From Novosphingobium sp. FKTRR1 (GTDB taxonomy: Bacteria; Pseudomonadota; Alphaproteobacteria; Sphingomonadales; Sphingomonadaceae), in assembly GCF_020404405.1 (NCBI RefSeq), contig NZ_JAIZDA010000005.1, positions 62,001-126,000 on the forward strand: a stretch of 64,000 bases of DNA, given 5' to 3'. The position numbers and the translations under genes were made by a program. Below, in pieces: positions 18,223 to 26,305 of this stretch (positions are counted from its first letter, which is position 1; every line of letters begins with the position of its first letter). The notes below the pieces were generated by a model. That model was not told where the DNA came from, did not search any database, and saw only the letters and a program-made list of their open reading frames with translations.

Positions 18223-19371
18223 GTGAACCGCCTGCACCATCTTGACGCCGCACGGGCCCTGTTCCTGCTGCTGGGCATTCCGTTCCACGTGGCCACCACC
18301 GCGATCATGATCCTGTCGCCCGAAGCGCCGGGGTTCCGGGAAGCGCCCGCAATCGCGCTCAGCCTGTCGCTGATCCACACGTTCCGGATGTCGGCGTTCT
18401 TCATGCTGTCTGGTTTTTTTGCCGCGATGGTGCGGGAAAAGCGCGGCCAAGGCCCGTGGTTTGCCGACCGCCTTATCCGGGTCGGCGTGCCGCTGGTGGC
18501 GAGCGTGGCCAGCCTTGCGGTAATCCAGTACCACCTCAAGGTCGGCCTCTCCGAACAGTGGGCGGGCGGCTTTCACGGGTTGCCGCTGGCGTTCGAACAC
18601 TTGTGGTTCCTGATCGTGCTGCTGCTGTTCGTCTGCACGTTTTCGCTGTTCCCGCTGCGCTGGCGCTCGGCTGGCGCGCCGTGGCGCAACGCATTGGCGC
18701 TGCGCGGCTGGCGGGCACTGGGCCTGATCCTTGGCCTTGCGCTGTGGGGCGCACTGCTGGCGGGTGCCGCCTATGGGCTGGAACTGCAGGACAACGAGGC
18801 AGTGTTCGACCAGCAATTGCTGATCCGCTATCTACAATATGCCCCCGCCTTCGGACTGGGTGCGCTGGCATGGCACTGGCGGATGGGCGAACACGTGTTC
18901 AACCTGCCGCTGCGCCGGACCCTGCCGCTGGCGCTGCCGTTCGTGGCACTGCATGTCTGGCTCGACCCGATGGCACGACCGGCGTTCGGCCTGCCGATGG
19001 ACATCGATCCGATGTGGCGGCTGGTCGACGGCGTGGCCAGTCAGGTGGCGGGCATTCTTGCCTCGCTGGTGGCGTTCGGCGTGCTTGCCCGGCTGGCCTC
19101 GCGCCCAAGCAAAGTCGTCGCCTTCCTCGTCGACGGCGCGATGGCGATCTACCTGTTCCACATGACCTGGGCGATGATTGCGATCACGCTGATGGCGCGC
19201 CTGCTGCCCACCTCGCCCATGCCGGTGGTACAGTGGCTGGTCATCTCGGGTCTGGTGCTGCTGGCATCGGCCGGGTGTTACCTGCTGGTGCGGCGCAATA
19301 CGCTGCTGGCGTTGGCGTTCTGCGGCATACGCCCGCAACGCGGCGGAGCGACCCGCCCGGCGCGCGCTTGA
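18223..19371 (+). CDS. acyltransferase 3 family membrane protein (OpgC-like)
   Basis: About 382 residues with ten or so transmembrane helices. The N-terminal LHHLDAARALFLLLGIPFHV holds the R/H motif of acyltransferase 3 proteins, FRMSAFFMLSGFFAAM is the usual second helix, and FEHLWFLIVLLLFV the third. Such enzymes O-acetylate or O-succinylate glycans at the membrane; OpgC, which succinylates periplasmic glucans, is a close pattern. The start is uncertain: GTG 18223 and TTG 18187 are both possible, and neither has a strong ribosome site. Confidence 0.8.
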   Translation: MNRLHHLDAARALFLLLGIPFHVATTAIMILSPEAPGFREAPAIALSLSLIHTFRMSAFFMLSGFFAAMVREKRGQGPWFADRLIRVGVPLVASVASLAVIQYHLKVGLSEQWAGGFHGLPLAFEHLWFLIVLLLFVCTFSLFPLRWRSAGAPWRNALALRGWRALGLILGLALWGALLAGAAYGLELQDNEAVFDQQLLIRYLQYAPAFGLGALAWHWRMGEHVFNLPLRRTLPLALPFVALHVWLDPMARPAFGLPMDIDPMWRLVDGVASQVAGILASLVAFGVLARLASRPSKVVAFLVDGAMAIYLFHMTWAMIAITLMARLLPTSPMPVVQWLVISGLVLLASAGCYLLVRRNTLLALAFCGIRPQRGGATRPARA

Positions 19372-19430
19372 TGCCCCGCACCGCGCGACAACTGAGACAG
19401 CGGGCTTGCATCTGCGGCCAGATCGGCTAA

Positions 19431-19488
19431 GGGCCCCGCTTCCCCGCTGGCTTTGCCGTCGGGGACTCGAAGAAAGCCGGAGGGGCCC
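19431..19488 (+). promoter_or_regulatory. structured leader of the rpsF operon
   Basis: Perfect 7-base arms GGGCCCC (19431-19437) and GGGGCCC (19482-19488) enclose two mutually exclusive inner stems: CCCCG (19442-19446) with CGGGG (19460-19464), or GGCTTT (19449-19454) with AAAGCC (19473-19478). It ends about 54 bases before rpsF. Many bacteria have an S6:S18-binding RNA in this position that feeds back on the operon; assignment to that class is inference. Confidence 0.55.
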
Positions 19489-19542
19489 CGCAATCCCGCG
19501 GATCAGCCAGCGATCGGTTAGATTGAAAAGGACGCATGAAGC

Positions 19543-19905
19543 ATGCCGCTATACGAGCATGTGTTTCTGGCGCGCCAGGATCTGAGCCAGGCTCAGGTCG
19601 ATGTGCTTGCTGCCACTGCCACCGAAATCGTTGAAACCAACAACGGCAAAGTCACCAAGACCGAGTCGTGGGGTCTGCGTTCGCTGGCGTACAAGATCCA
19701 GAAGAACCGCAAGGCGCACTTCGTGCTGCTCAACATCGACGCCCCTGCGGGCGTGGTGGCCGAGCTTGAGCGCCAGACGGCGATCAACGAAGATGTCATC
19801 CGTTTCCTCACCGTGCGCGTCGATGAACACGAAGCCGGCCCTTCGGTGATGGTGCGCAAGAACGATCGCGAGCGCAGCCGCCGCCGCGAGCGCGAAGGGG
19901 AATAA
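19543..19905 (+). CDS. rpsF: 30S ribosomal protein S6
   Basis: A 120-residue protein with the S6 opening [19 protein letters not shown] and the conserved central [20 protein letters not shown]. It pairs with S18 on the platform of the 30S subunit. The C-terminal tail is rich in Arg and Glu ([14 protein letters not shown]), a common alphaproteobacterial extension. First gene of rpsF-rpsR-rplI, four bases from rpsR. Confidence 0.98.
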   Translation: MPLYEHVFLARQDLSQAQVDVLAATATEIVETNNGKVTKTESWGLRSLAYKIQKNRKAHFVLLNIDAPAGVVAELERQTAINEDVIRFLTVRVDEHEAGPSVMVRKNDRERSRRREREGE

Positions 19906-19908
19906 GCA

Positions 19909-20133
19909 ATGGCCCGTCCGTTTTTCCGCCGCCGCAAGAGCTGCCCGTTCTCGGGCAAGAACGCTCCGAAGATCGACTATAAGGACGTGCGTCTGCTGCA
20001 GGGCTTCATGTCCGAGCGTGGCAAGATCGTTCCCAGCCGCATCACCGCCGTTTCGGCAAAGAAGCAGCGCGAGCTGAGCCAGGCGATCAAGCGCGCCCGG
20101 CACGTCGGCCTGCTTCCCTACCTCGTCAAGTAA
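19909..20133 (+). CDS. rpsR: 30S ribosomal protein S18
   Basis: A 74-residue basic protein with the S18 core [20 protein letters not shown] and [14 protein letters not shown]. It binds S6 and the central domain of 16S rRNA. The N-terminal [12 protein letters not shown] has a single cysteine, so it is not the zinc-binding four-Cys form. Middle gene of the operon. Confidence 0.98.
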   Translation: MARPFFRRRKSCPFSGKNAPKIDYKDVRLLQGFMSERGKIVPSRITAVSAKKQRELSQAIKRARHVGLLPYLVK

Positions 20134-20145
20134 GGAGCGCCAGAC

Positions 20146-20745
20146 ATGCAGATCATCCTGCTCGAGCGCATCGAGAAGCTGGGCGGAATTGGCGATGAAG
20201 TGACCGTCAAGGACGGTTACGCACGCAACTTCCTGCTGCCCAACAAGAAGGCGCTGCGCGCCAACAACGCCAACCGTCAGGTCTTCGAAGCCAACCGCGC
20301 GCGCATCGAAGCCGAAAACGCGGCCCGCCGCGAAGACGCCAAGGTCGAATCGGGCAACGTCGAAGGCCGCGAAGTCGTCCTGATCCGTGCCTCGTCCAAC
20401 GCTGGCCAGCTTTACGGTTCGGTGTCGGTGCGCGACATCTCCGACGCACTGGTCGAACAGGGCGCCAAGGTGAACAAGTCCATGGTCGTGCTGGAACGCC
20501 CGATCAAGACGCTGGGCGTCTATGACGTTCGCGTTGCGCTGCACCCGGAAGTGTCGGTGACGGTCAAGGTCAACGTGGCCCGCTCGCCCGACGAAGCCGA
20601 ACTGCAGTCGAAGGGCGTCAACGTCATCGACGCGATGTTCGACACCGAAGTCGGCGGCTTCACCGAAGCTTACGATCCCAATGCGGAACCGGGCGAAATC
20701 CCGACCGACCTGCTCGACGACGATTCGGCCGAAGCCGAAGCCTGA
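20146..20745 (+). CDS. rplI: 50S ribosomal protein L9
   Basis: A 199-residue protein with the L9 signature in its N-terminal domain (GDEVTVKDGYARNFLLPNKK), a long connecting helix and the C-terminal RNA-binding domain. It binds the L1 stalk base and affects frame maintenance. The C-terminus is about 50 residues longer than the E. coli protein and acidic, which is usual in alphaproteobacteria. Last gene of the operon, followed by a strong terminator. Confidence 0.97.
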   Translation: MQIILLERIEKLGGIGDEVTVKDGYARNFLLPNKKALRANNANRQVFEANRARIEAENAARREDAKVESGNVEGREVVLIRASSNAGQLYGSVSVRDISDALVEQGAKVNKSMVVLERPIKTLGVYDVRVALHPEVSVTVKVNVARSPDEAELQSKGVNVIDAMFDTEVGGFTEAYDPNAEPGEIPTDLLDDDSAEAEA

Positions 20746-20772
20746 TCGAACGGTCTGTTCGCAGATGAAACG

Positions 20773-20801
20773 GGGCGCTTCCGCAAGGAGGCGCCCTTTT
20801 T
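20773..20801 (+). terminator. rho-independent terminator of rpsF-rpsR-rplI
   Basis: A ten-pair stem GGGCGCTTCC / GGAGGCGCCC with one G-T pair, closed by a GCAA (GNRA) tetraloop and followed by five T. It lies 28 bases after the rplI stop. Confidence 0.92.
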
Positions 20802-20901
20802 CGTATCCACCCCGGCCGGATCGCGCAAATCCGCGCCTTGCATTTGCAATCGTCAAGTTACCGGCGATCCGATCCTCTTGCCGTAATCCGGCCCCTGCGC
20901 C

Positions 20902-23220
20902 ATGACTGAGCATATGGGGAAAACGTCAGGGCATTCACCGGTGCGCAATCGCCGCAGGACTTGGGTCTTTGCCGGACTTGCCGCATTGCTCGCAGGGTCG
21001 GCCGGCATTGCCATCGCGGTCGTGCCCAGCAGGCCGACACCTGCGCCGAATCCACCGGCCACAGCCGCCCCAGCCAAACCAGCGCCCACCCCCGTCAACG
21101 CCGCGCGTGCCAATGCCGCCAAGGCGCGCAGTGCCGCGGCGCAAGCGCCGGTCTCGGTGCTGATCCGCCGCGATGACTGGGGCATCGCCCACGTCTCGGG
21201 CAAGACCGACGCCGATGCGGTCTACGGCCTTGCCTATGCGCAGGCCGAGGATGATTTCCCGCGGCTTGAAAACAACTATATCGTCAGCCTAGGGCGTCTG
21301 GCCGAAGCCGACGGGGAAAAGGCGATCTGGCAGGATCTGCGCCAACGGCTGTTCGTCGATCCGGATCGGTTGAAGGCCGACTATGCCCGCGCGCCGGTTT
21401 GGCTGCGCACGCTGATGCAGGCATGGGCGGCCGGATTGAACGCCTATCTGGCCGACCATCCGCAAGTGAAGCCGCGCGTGATCCGCTCGTTCGAACCGTG
21501 GATGGCGCTGGCGTTCACCGAGGGCAGCATCGAGAACGACTTCTTCCGTGCGCCGTTGACGCAACTGCAGGCGTTCTATGGCGGCGAGAAGCTGGCGATG
21601 ACCGCCGATGAGCGCGGGTTGACCAACCGCGAACCGATGGGTTCGAACAGCATGGCGATCGCTCCGTCGCGCACCCGCGATGGCCATGCGCTGTTGCTGA
21701 TCAACCCGCATACGCCGTTCTTCTTTCGGTCAGAGGCGCAGATCACCAGCGCCACCGGGCTCAACGCCTATGGCGCGGTCACCTGGGGGCAGTTCTTCGT
21801 CTATCAGGGGTTCAATCCGCAGGCCGGGTGGGCGATCACCGTCTCAGGCGCCGACAATGTCGATGAATTTGCCGAAACCGTGGTGCCGTTGCCGTTGGGC
21901 GGCATGGGCTATCGCTTCGGCAAGGAGGTGCGCCCGTTGACCCAGCGCCCGGTGACGCTGAGCTGGCGCAAACCCGATGGCACGCTGGCCAGCCGCCGCT
22001 TTCTCACATGGGCCAGCCACCATGGACCGATCGTACGCGACGATGGCGGCAAGTGGATCGCGCTGGCGGTGCACAACAATCCGCTGGCCAGCCTGCAGCA
22101 AAGCTGGCTGCGAATGAAAGTCCGCAACATCGCGGACTTTCAGAAGGTCGAGTCATTCCGCGCCAACGCCACCGTCAACACCGCCTTTGCCGACAGCAAG
22201 GGTGAGATCGGGTTCTTCCTGCCACAGTTCGTGGCCAAGCGGTCCGACGCGTTCGACCGGCGGGCGCCGGTGGACGGCAGCAATCCGGCGGCCGACTGGC
22301 AGGGCCCGACCGAGCTTGCCGCGATCCCGCACGTCATCAACCCGGCCAGTGGCTGGGTCTACAACAGCAACAACGAACCGTGGGGATCGGCGGGCAAGAA
22401 CAGCCCGAACAAGGCCGCATTCCCGCGCTATATGGATCAGGTCGGCACCAATCCGCGCGCAACGCATGCCGAATGGCTGCTCAATCGCCCGGTCAAGTTC
22501 ACGCTCGATGGGCTGGTGCGCGCGGCCTATGATTCGTGGTTGCCAGCGTTTGACCGGCTGTTGCCGCCGTTGTTCGCCGCCGACAAGGCCGCTCCCGATC
22601 CCGCCCATGACGCGGCGATCGCGCTGCTGCGCGGCTGGGACCGGCGTTGGGGCCTCGATTCGACCGCCACCAGCCTGGCGGTGTTCTGGGGTGAGGCGCT
22701 GTGGGCCAAAGGGGCAGCCGCCGCCCAGCGCGATCGCATTACCATGTGGGAATGGATGGAAAAGCGCGCCACGCCCGAACAGCGGCTTGCCGCGCTGGAC
22801 GAGGCGCTTGCCCGCTTGAAGGGCGACTTCGGCGACTGGCGGGTTCCGTGGAGCGAGATCAACCGCTTCCAGCGCAACGATGGCGCACTCAACCAGACGT
22901 ACAGCGACTTGCGGCCATCGACGCCGATCCCGTTCACCAGCGTGCAATGGGGCTCGCTCGCCGCATTCCGCGCGCAGCGCATGCCCGGCACCAAGCGCTA
23001 CTACGGCTATCACGGCAACGGCTTTGTCGCGGTGGTCGAGTTCGGCCCCCGTGTCCGCGCCCGCGCGATCAGCGTCGGCGGCGCCAGCGGCGATCCGAAA
23101 TCGCGGCACTTCACCGACCAGATCGACCGCTATGCCCATGGCGAATTGCGCCCGATCTATTTCTATCCCGACGATCTGGCTCGCCACACGACCTCTGCGC
23201 GCGTGCTGGTCCGCCATTGA
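20902..23220 (+). CDS. penicillin acylase family Ntn hydrolase (first of tandem pair)
   Basis: A 772-residue precursor. Residues 20-41 form a signal anchor, followed by a Pro/Ala-rich linker to about residue 80, then the alpha segment (RRDDWGIAHVSGKTDADAVYGL). The catalytic Ser248 follows Gly247 in REPMGSNSMAI, where autocleavage would free the beta-chain N-terminal serine. Family members hydrolyse amides such as penicillins, acyl-homoserine lactones or aculeacin; the substrate is not evident. It should act in the periplasm. It is about 60 percent or more similar by eye to the next gene, so the pair arose by duplication. Confidence 0.85.
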   Translation: MTEHMGKTSGHSPVRNRRRTWVFAGLAALLAGSAGIAIAVVPSRPTPAPNPPATAAPAKPAPTPVNAARANAAKARSAAAQAPVSVLIRRDDWGIAHVSGKTDADAVYGLAYAQAEDDFPRLENNYIVSLGRLAEADGEKAIWQDLRQRLFVDPDRLKADYARAPVWLRTLMQAWAAGLNAYLADHPQVKPRVIRSFEPWMALAFTEGSIENDFFRAPLTQLQAFYGGEKLAMTADERGLTNREPMGSNSMAIAPSRTRDGHALLLINPHTPFFFRSEAQITSATGLNAYGAVTWGQFFVYQGFNPQAGWAITVSGADNVDEFAETVVPLPLGGMGYRFGKEVRPLTQRPVTLSWRKPDGTLASRRFLTWASHHGPIVRDDGGKWIALAVHNNPLASLQQSWLRMKVRNIADFQKVESFRANATVNTAFADSKGEIGFFLPQFVAKRSDAFDRRAPVDGSNPAADWQGPTELAAIPHVINPASGWVYNSNNEPWGSAGKNSPNKAAFPRYMDQVGTNPRATHAEWLLNRPVKFTLDGLVRAAYDSWLPAFDRLLPPLFAADKAAPDPAHDAAIALLRGWDRRWGLDSTATSLAVFWGEALWAKGAAAAQRDRITMWEWMEKRATPEQRLAALDEALARLKGDFGDWRVPWSEINRFQRNDGALNQTYSDLRPSTPIPFTSVQWGSLAAFRAQRMPGTKRYYGYHGNGFVAVVEFGPRVRARAISVGGASGDPKSRHFTDQIDRYAHGELRPIYFYPDDLARHTTSARVLVRH

Positions 23221-23246
23221 TGCCATCTGCCCGAAGGAACCCCGGC

Positions 23247-25430
23247 ATGACCTTGCTCCGTCGCAGCCTTATGGCCCGTCTCGCCGCCCTGTCCGCCCTG
23301 CCTCTGCTGGCCCTGTGCGCCGCGCCAGCGCATGCAGTCAAGCCGACCGCTGCCGCCCCGCGCGCCGTCACCATCACCCGCGACGACTGGGGCATCGCCC
23401 ACGTCCATGGCGCAACCGATGCCGATGCGATCTATGGCATGATCTATGCGCAGGCAGAGGACGACTTTCCCCGGATCGAGCGCAACTTCCTCGTCAATCT
23501 GGGGCGCCTGGCCGAAGCCGAGGGCGACGGCGCGGTGTGGCAGGACTTGCGCCAGCGGCTGTTCATCGACCCCGAGGGGCTCAAGGCCGACTATGCCAAA
23601 AGCCCGGTCTGGCTGCGCAAGCTGATGGATGCCTGGGCGGCCGGGCTCAACGCCTATCTGGCCGATCACCCGCAGACAAAGGCCAAAGTGCTGACCCGGT
23701 TCGAGCCGTGGATGGCGCTGAGCTTTTCCGAAGGCAGCATCGGCGGCGATATCGAGGAAGTGCCGCTGAGCCAGCTGGAAGCGTTCTATGGCAAGAAGCA
23801 GGTGGCGCTGACCATGGCCGAGCGCGGCTTGCTGTTCCGCGAACCGCAAGGGTCGAACGGCATGGCCATCGCCCCGGCGCTGACCAAGGACGGCCATGCG
23901 CTGCTGCTGATCAATCCGCACACCAGCTTCTTCTTCCGGTCGGAACAGCAAGTCAGCAGCGACACCGGGTTGAACGTCTATGGCGCGGCGACGTGGGGCC
24001 AGTTCTTCATCTATCAGGGCTTCAACGCGCAGGCCGGTTGGATGCACACCAGCAGCACCATCGACAACATCGACGAATTTGCCGAAACCGTACTGCCGCT
24101 GCCGACGGGCGGAACCGGCTATCGCTATGGCAAGGAATTGCGCCCGCTCACCGTCAAGCCCGTTACCTTGCAGGTGCGGCAGGCCGATGGCTCGCTGAAA
24201 ACCCGGACCTTCACCACGTATGCCAGCCACCATGGGCCGATCACGCGCGCCGATGGCGACAAGTGGATCGCCACAGCGCTGATGAATCGTCCGGTCGCTG
24301 CGCTTCAGCAAAGCTTCCTGCGCACCAAGCAGACCGATCTGGCCGGTTTCCTGAAGGTGGCCGCGCTGCAGGCCAACAGTTCGAACAACACCCTGTTTGC
24401 CGACAGCAAGGGCGAGATCGCCTATCTCCACCCGCAATTCGTGCCGGTCCGCGATGGTCGCTTTGACTATACCAAGCCGGTCGATGGCAGCGATCCCGCC
24501 ACCGACTGGAAGGGACTGCATCCGCTGTCCAGCCTGCCACAGGCCATAAATCCGAAGAACGGCTGGGTATTCAACACCAACAATGGCCCGTGGAGCGCGG
24601 CCGGGCCCGACAGTCCGCGCGCCGCCGACTTCCCGCGCTACATGGATCAGGTCGGTGAAAATCCGCGCGGGCCGCATGCGGTCAAGGTGTTGCAAGGCCG
24701 CAAGGATTTCACGCTCGATGAACTGATGCGCGCGGCCTACGATCCGTGGCTGCCAGCCTTCACCCGCCTGCTGCCCGGCCTGTTCGCTGCCGACGCCGCC
24801 GCGCCCGACGCTGCGCGTGCCGCCCCTATCGCGCTGCTGAAAAGCTGGAACCAGCGCAATGGCATCGCCTCGACCGCCACCAGCCTTGCGGTGTTCTGGG
24901 CCGAGGCGCTGTGGGCCAAGGGCGCCGCGGATGCCAAGGCGCAGGGCATTTCGGTCTACGACTGGATGGATGCCAAGGCCACGCCAGAACAGCGCCTCGC
25001 CGCTCTGGATGAAGCGGTGGCGCGGTTGCAGGCCGACTTTGGTACTTGGGCCGTCCCGTGGGGCGAAATCAACCGCTACCAGCGCAATGACGGCGCAATC
25101 GAGCAGACGTTCGATGACGCCAAGCCGAGCACGCCCATCGCCTTTGCCAGCGCGCAGTGGGGGGCCCTCGCCTCGTTCGGGGCCAAGCGCTATCCGGGCA
25201 CGAAGCGCTATTACGGCACCAAGGGCAACAGCTTCGTCGCGGTGGTGGAATTCGGCCCGCAAGTGCGCGCCCGCGCCGTCAGCATCGGCGGCGAAAGCAA
25301 CGACCCCGCCTCGCCCCACTTCGCCGATCAGGTCGACCGCTACGCCCACGGCAACTTGCGCCCGGTCTACTTCACCCCCGCCGATCTTGCCGGGCACATC
25401 AAGGGCACGCAGGTGCTGACGATCAAATAG
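23247..25430 (+). CDS. penicillin acylase family Ntn hydrolase (second of tandem pair)
   Basis: A 727-residue precursor with a clear signal peptide ending at AHA (residue 30), unlike the anchor and linker of its upstream paralogue. The alpha segment TRDDWGIAHVHGATDADAIYG and catalytic Ser203 in REPQGSNGMAI are conserved, as is the late FADSKGEIAYLHPQFVP stretch. It should be autoprocessed and periplasmic. The start ATG 23247 has GAAGGA upstream and lies 26 bases after the first acylase, so the genes are cotranscribed. Probable roles are acyl-amide scavenging or quorum-signal breakdown; neither is proven by sequence. Confidence 0.85.
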   Translation: MTLLRRSLMARLAALSALPLLALCAAPAHAVKPTAAAPRAVTITRDDWGIAHVHGATDADAIYGMIYAQAEDDFPRIERNFLVNLGRLAEAEGDGAVWQDLRQRLFIDPEGLKADYAKSPVWLRKLMDAWAAGLNAYLADHPQTKAKVLTRFEPWMALSFSEGSIGGDIEEVPLSQLEAFYGKKQVALTMAERGLLFREPQGSNGMAIAPALTKDGHALLLINPHTSFFFRSEQQVSSDTGLNVYGAATWGQFFIYQGFNAQAGWMHTSSTIDNIDEFAETVLPLPTGGTGYRYGKELRPLTVKPVTLQVRQADGSLKTRTFTTYASHHGPITRADGDKWIATALMNRPVAALQQSFLRTKQTDLAGFLKVAALQANSSNNTLFADSKGEIAYLHPQFVPVRDGRFDYTKPVDGSDPATDWKGLHPLSSLPQAINPKNGWVFNTNNGPWSAAGPDSPRAADFPRYMDQVGENPRGPHAVKVLQGRKDFTLDELMRAAYDPWLPAFTRLLPGLFAADAAAPDAARAAPIALLKSWNQRNGIASTATSLAVFWAEALWAKGAADAKAQGISVYDWMDAKATPEQRLAALDEAVARLQADFGTWAVPWGEINRYQRNDGAIEQTFDDAKPSTPIAFASAQWGALASFGAKRYPGTKRYYGTKGNSFVAVVEFGPQVRARAVSIGGESNDPASPHFADQVDRYAHGNLRPVYFTPADLAGHIKGTQVLTIK

Positions 25431-25533
25431 GCCGCGTGGGTGATTTAGGGGGGTGGCCCAATGTGTTGGCGAGTGGCTGGAAGCGCCCACTTGCAGACAT
25501 CGCGGTTCACCAAAAATCCAACCAGAACCTGAC

Positions 25534-25706
25534 GTCGCCCCGTGCTTGACACGGGGCTTGGCTGCCTTTCGGCGTCGCCTCACGGCACCATCCCCGCTGG
25601 ATACCACTGGTCCCGAAAATCCAGCCAGCCGCCCTTTTCCCTCGCTCCCACATGCCAAACGCGAGGCCGCAAGGAAAGCCCGGCCCCGTGTCAAGCACGG
25701 GGCGAC
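25534..25706. repeat. inverted 24-bp repeat pair
   Basis: GTCGCCCCGTGCTTGACACG continues to GGGC at 25534-25557, and its exact reverse complement is at 25683-25706. Each arm is also a hairpin by itself (CCCCGTG / CACGGGG). Less perfect echoes (AAAATCCAACCAG and AAAATCCAGCCAG) lie nearby. The 408-base stretch 25431-25838 holds no gene that I can support besides this REP-like structure. Confidence 0.75.
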
Positions 25707-25838
25707 GGACAAGGTGTTTGTAGAAATGTCCGCTAACCACCAATTCCCGCCGTCGTGCTGAGGTGGCGCAACGATTTTTCCCGGATGGCAGCAGCCGCAA
25801 CAGTTGCGGACATTGCCGATGACTGACAAGGATTCAGG

Positions 25839-26183
25839 ATGAACGTCTCGATAAGCTTGGCTTCATTTGCGCTGCTTGTAAGCGCCTCATCGTTGCCCGC
25901 TTCTCATGACGATGCACCGCTATACGTCGTATCGGTGACATTTGAGAGGGGCGAATGCTGGATTTGGACGGGAGATGTTGGTTTGACTGCCGCTCAGTTC
26001 CAAAGCGACTTGGAGGCCCGGTTCGACAAGAAGCGTGGAATTGTCATCACGCACGCTCCGGCCACGCCAACGAGATGTGTGCAATCAGCGCTAAACTCAG
26101 CAAGGCGTGCCGGATTCAAGATTGTGAAGGCTCAATCTCGACATGACGCAGGTCCGATAGGTCCTCCTTTGAACGGCAGCTAA
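25839..26183 (+). CDS. small secreted protein resembling an ExbD periplasmic domain
   Basis: A 114-residue protein with a signal peptide (about residues 1-21, LLVSASSLPASHD) and a compact domain. The pattern QFQSDLEARFDKKRGIVITH followed by RCVQSALNSARRAGFKIVKA resembles the periplasmic part of ExbD/TolR, which ends in a similar helix and strand. The ExbD membrane anchor and its Asp are missing. No exbB or tonB gene is adjacent. Lower GC than the neighbours suggests transfer. The ribosome site AAGGATTCAGG is good, so I regard it as a real gene of unknown role. Confidence 0.6.
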   Translation: MNVSISLASFALLVSASSLPASHDDAPLYVVSVTFERGECWIWTGDVGLTAAQFQSDLEARFDKKRGIVITHAPATPTRCVQSALNSARRAGFKIVKAQSRHDAGPIGPPLNGS

Positions 26184-26305
26184 CCACCACATTCCGCCGT
26201 TTGATCGATCAATGGATTTGTCCGAACCGCCTCGCCCGATCCTTTCCGCTCCACTTCCGGGGCAACGCCTTTGCAGCGTCACCAAGGCGCGATAGAGTTC
26301 GGCGG

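Noticed and set aside
23163..25829. An 888-codon open frame antisense to the second acylase
   Set aside because: Composition is that of a shadow frame and it covers the acylase and the REP-like spacer; no motif is found.
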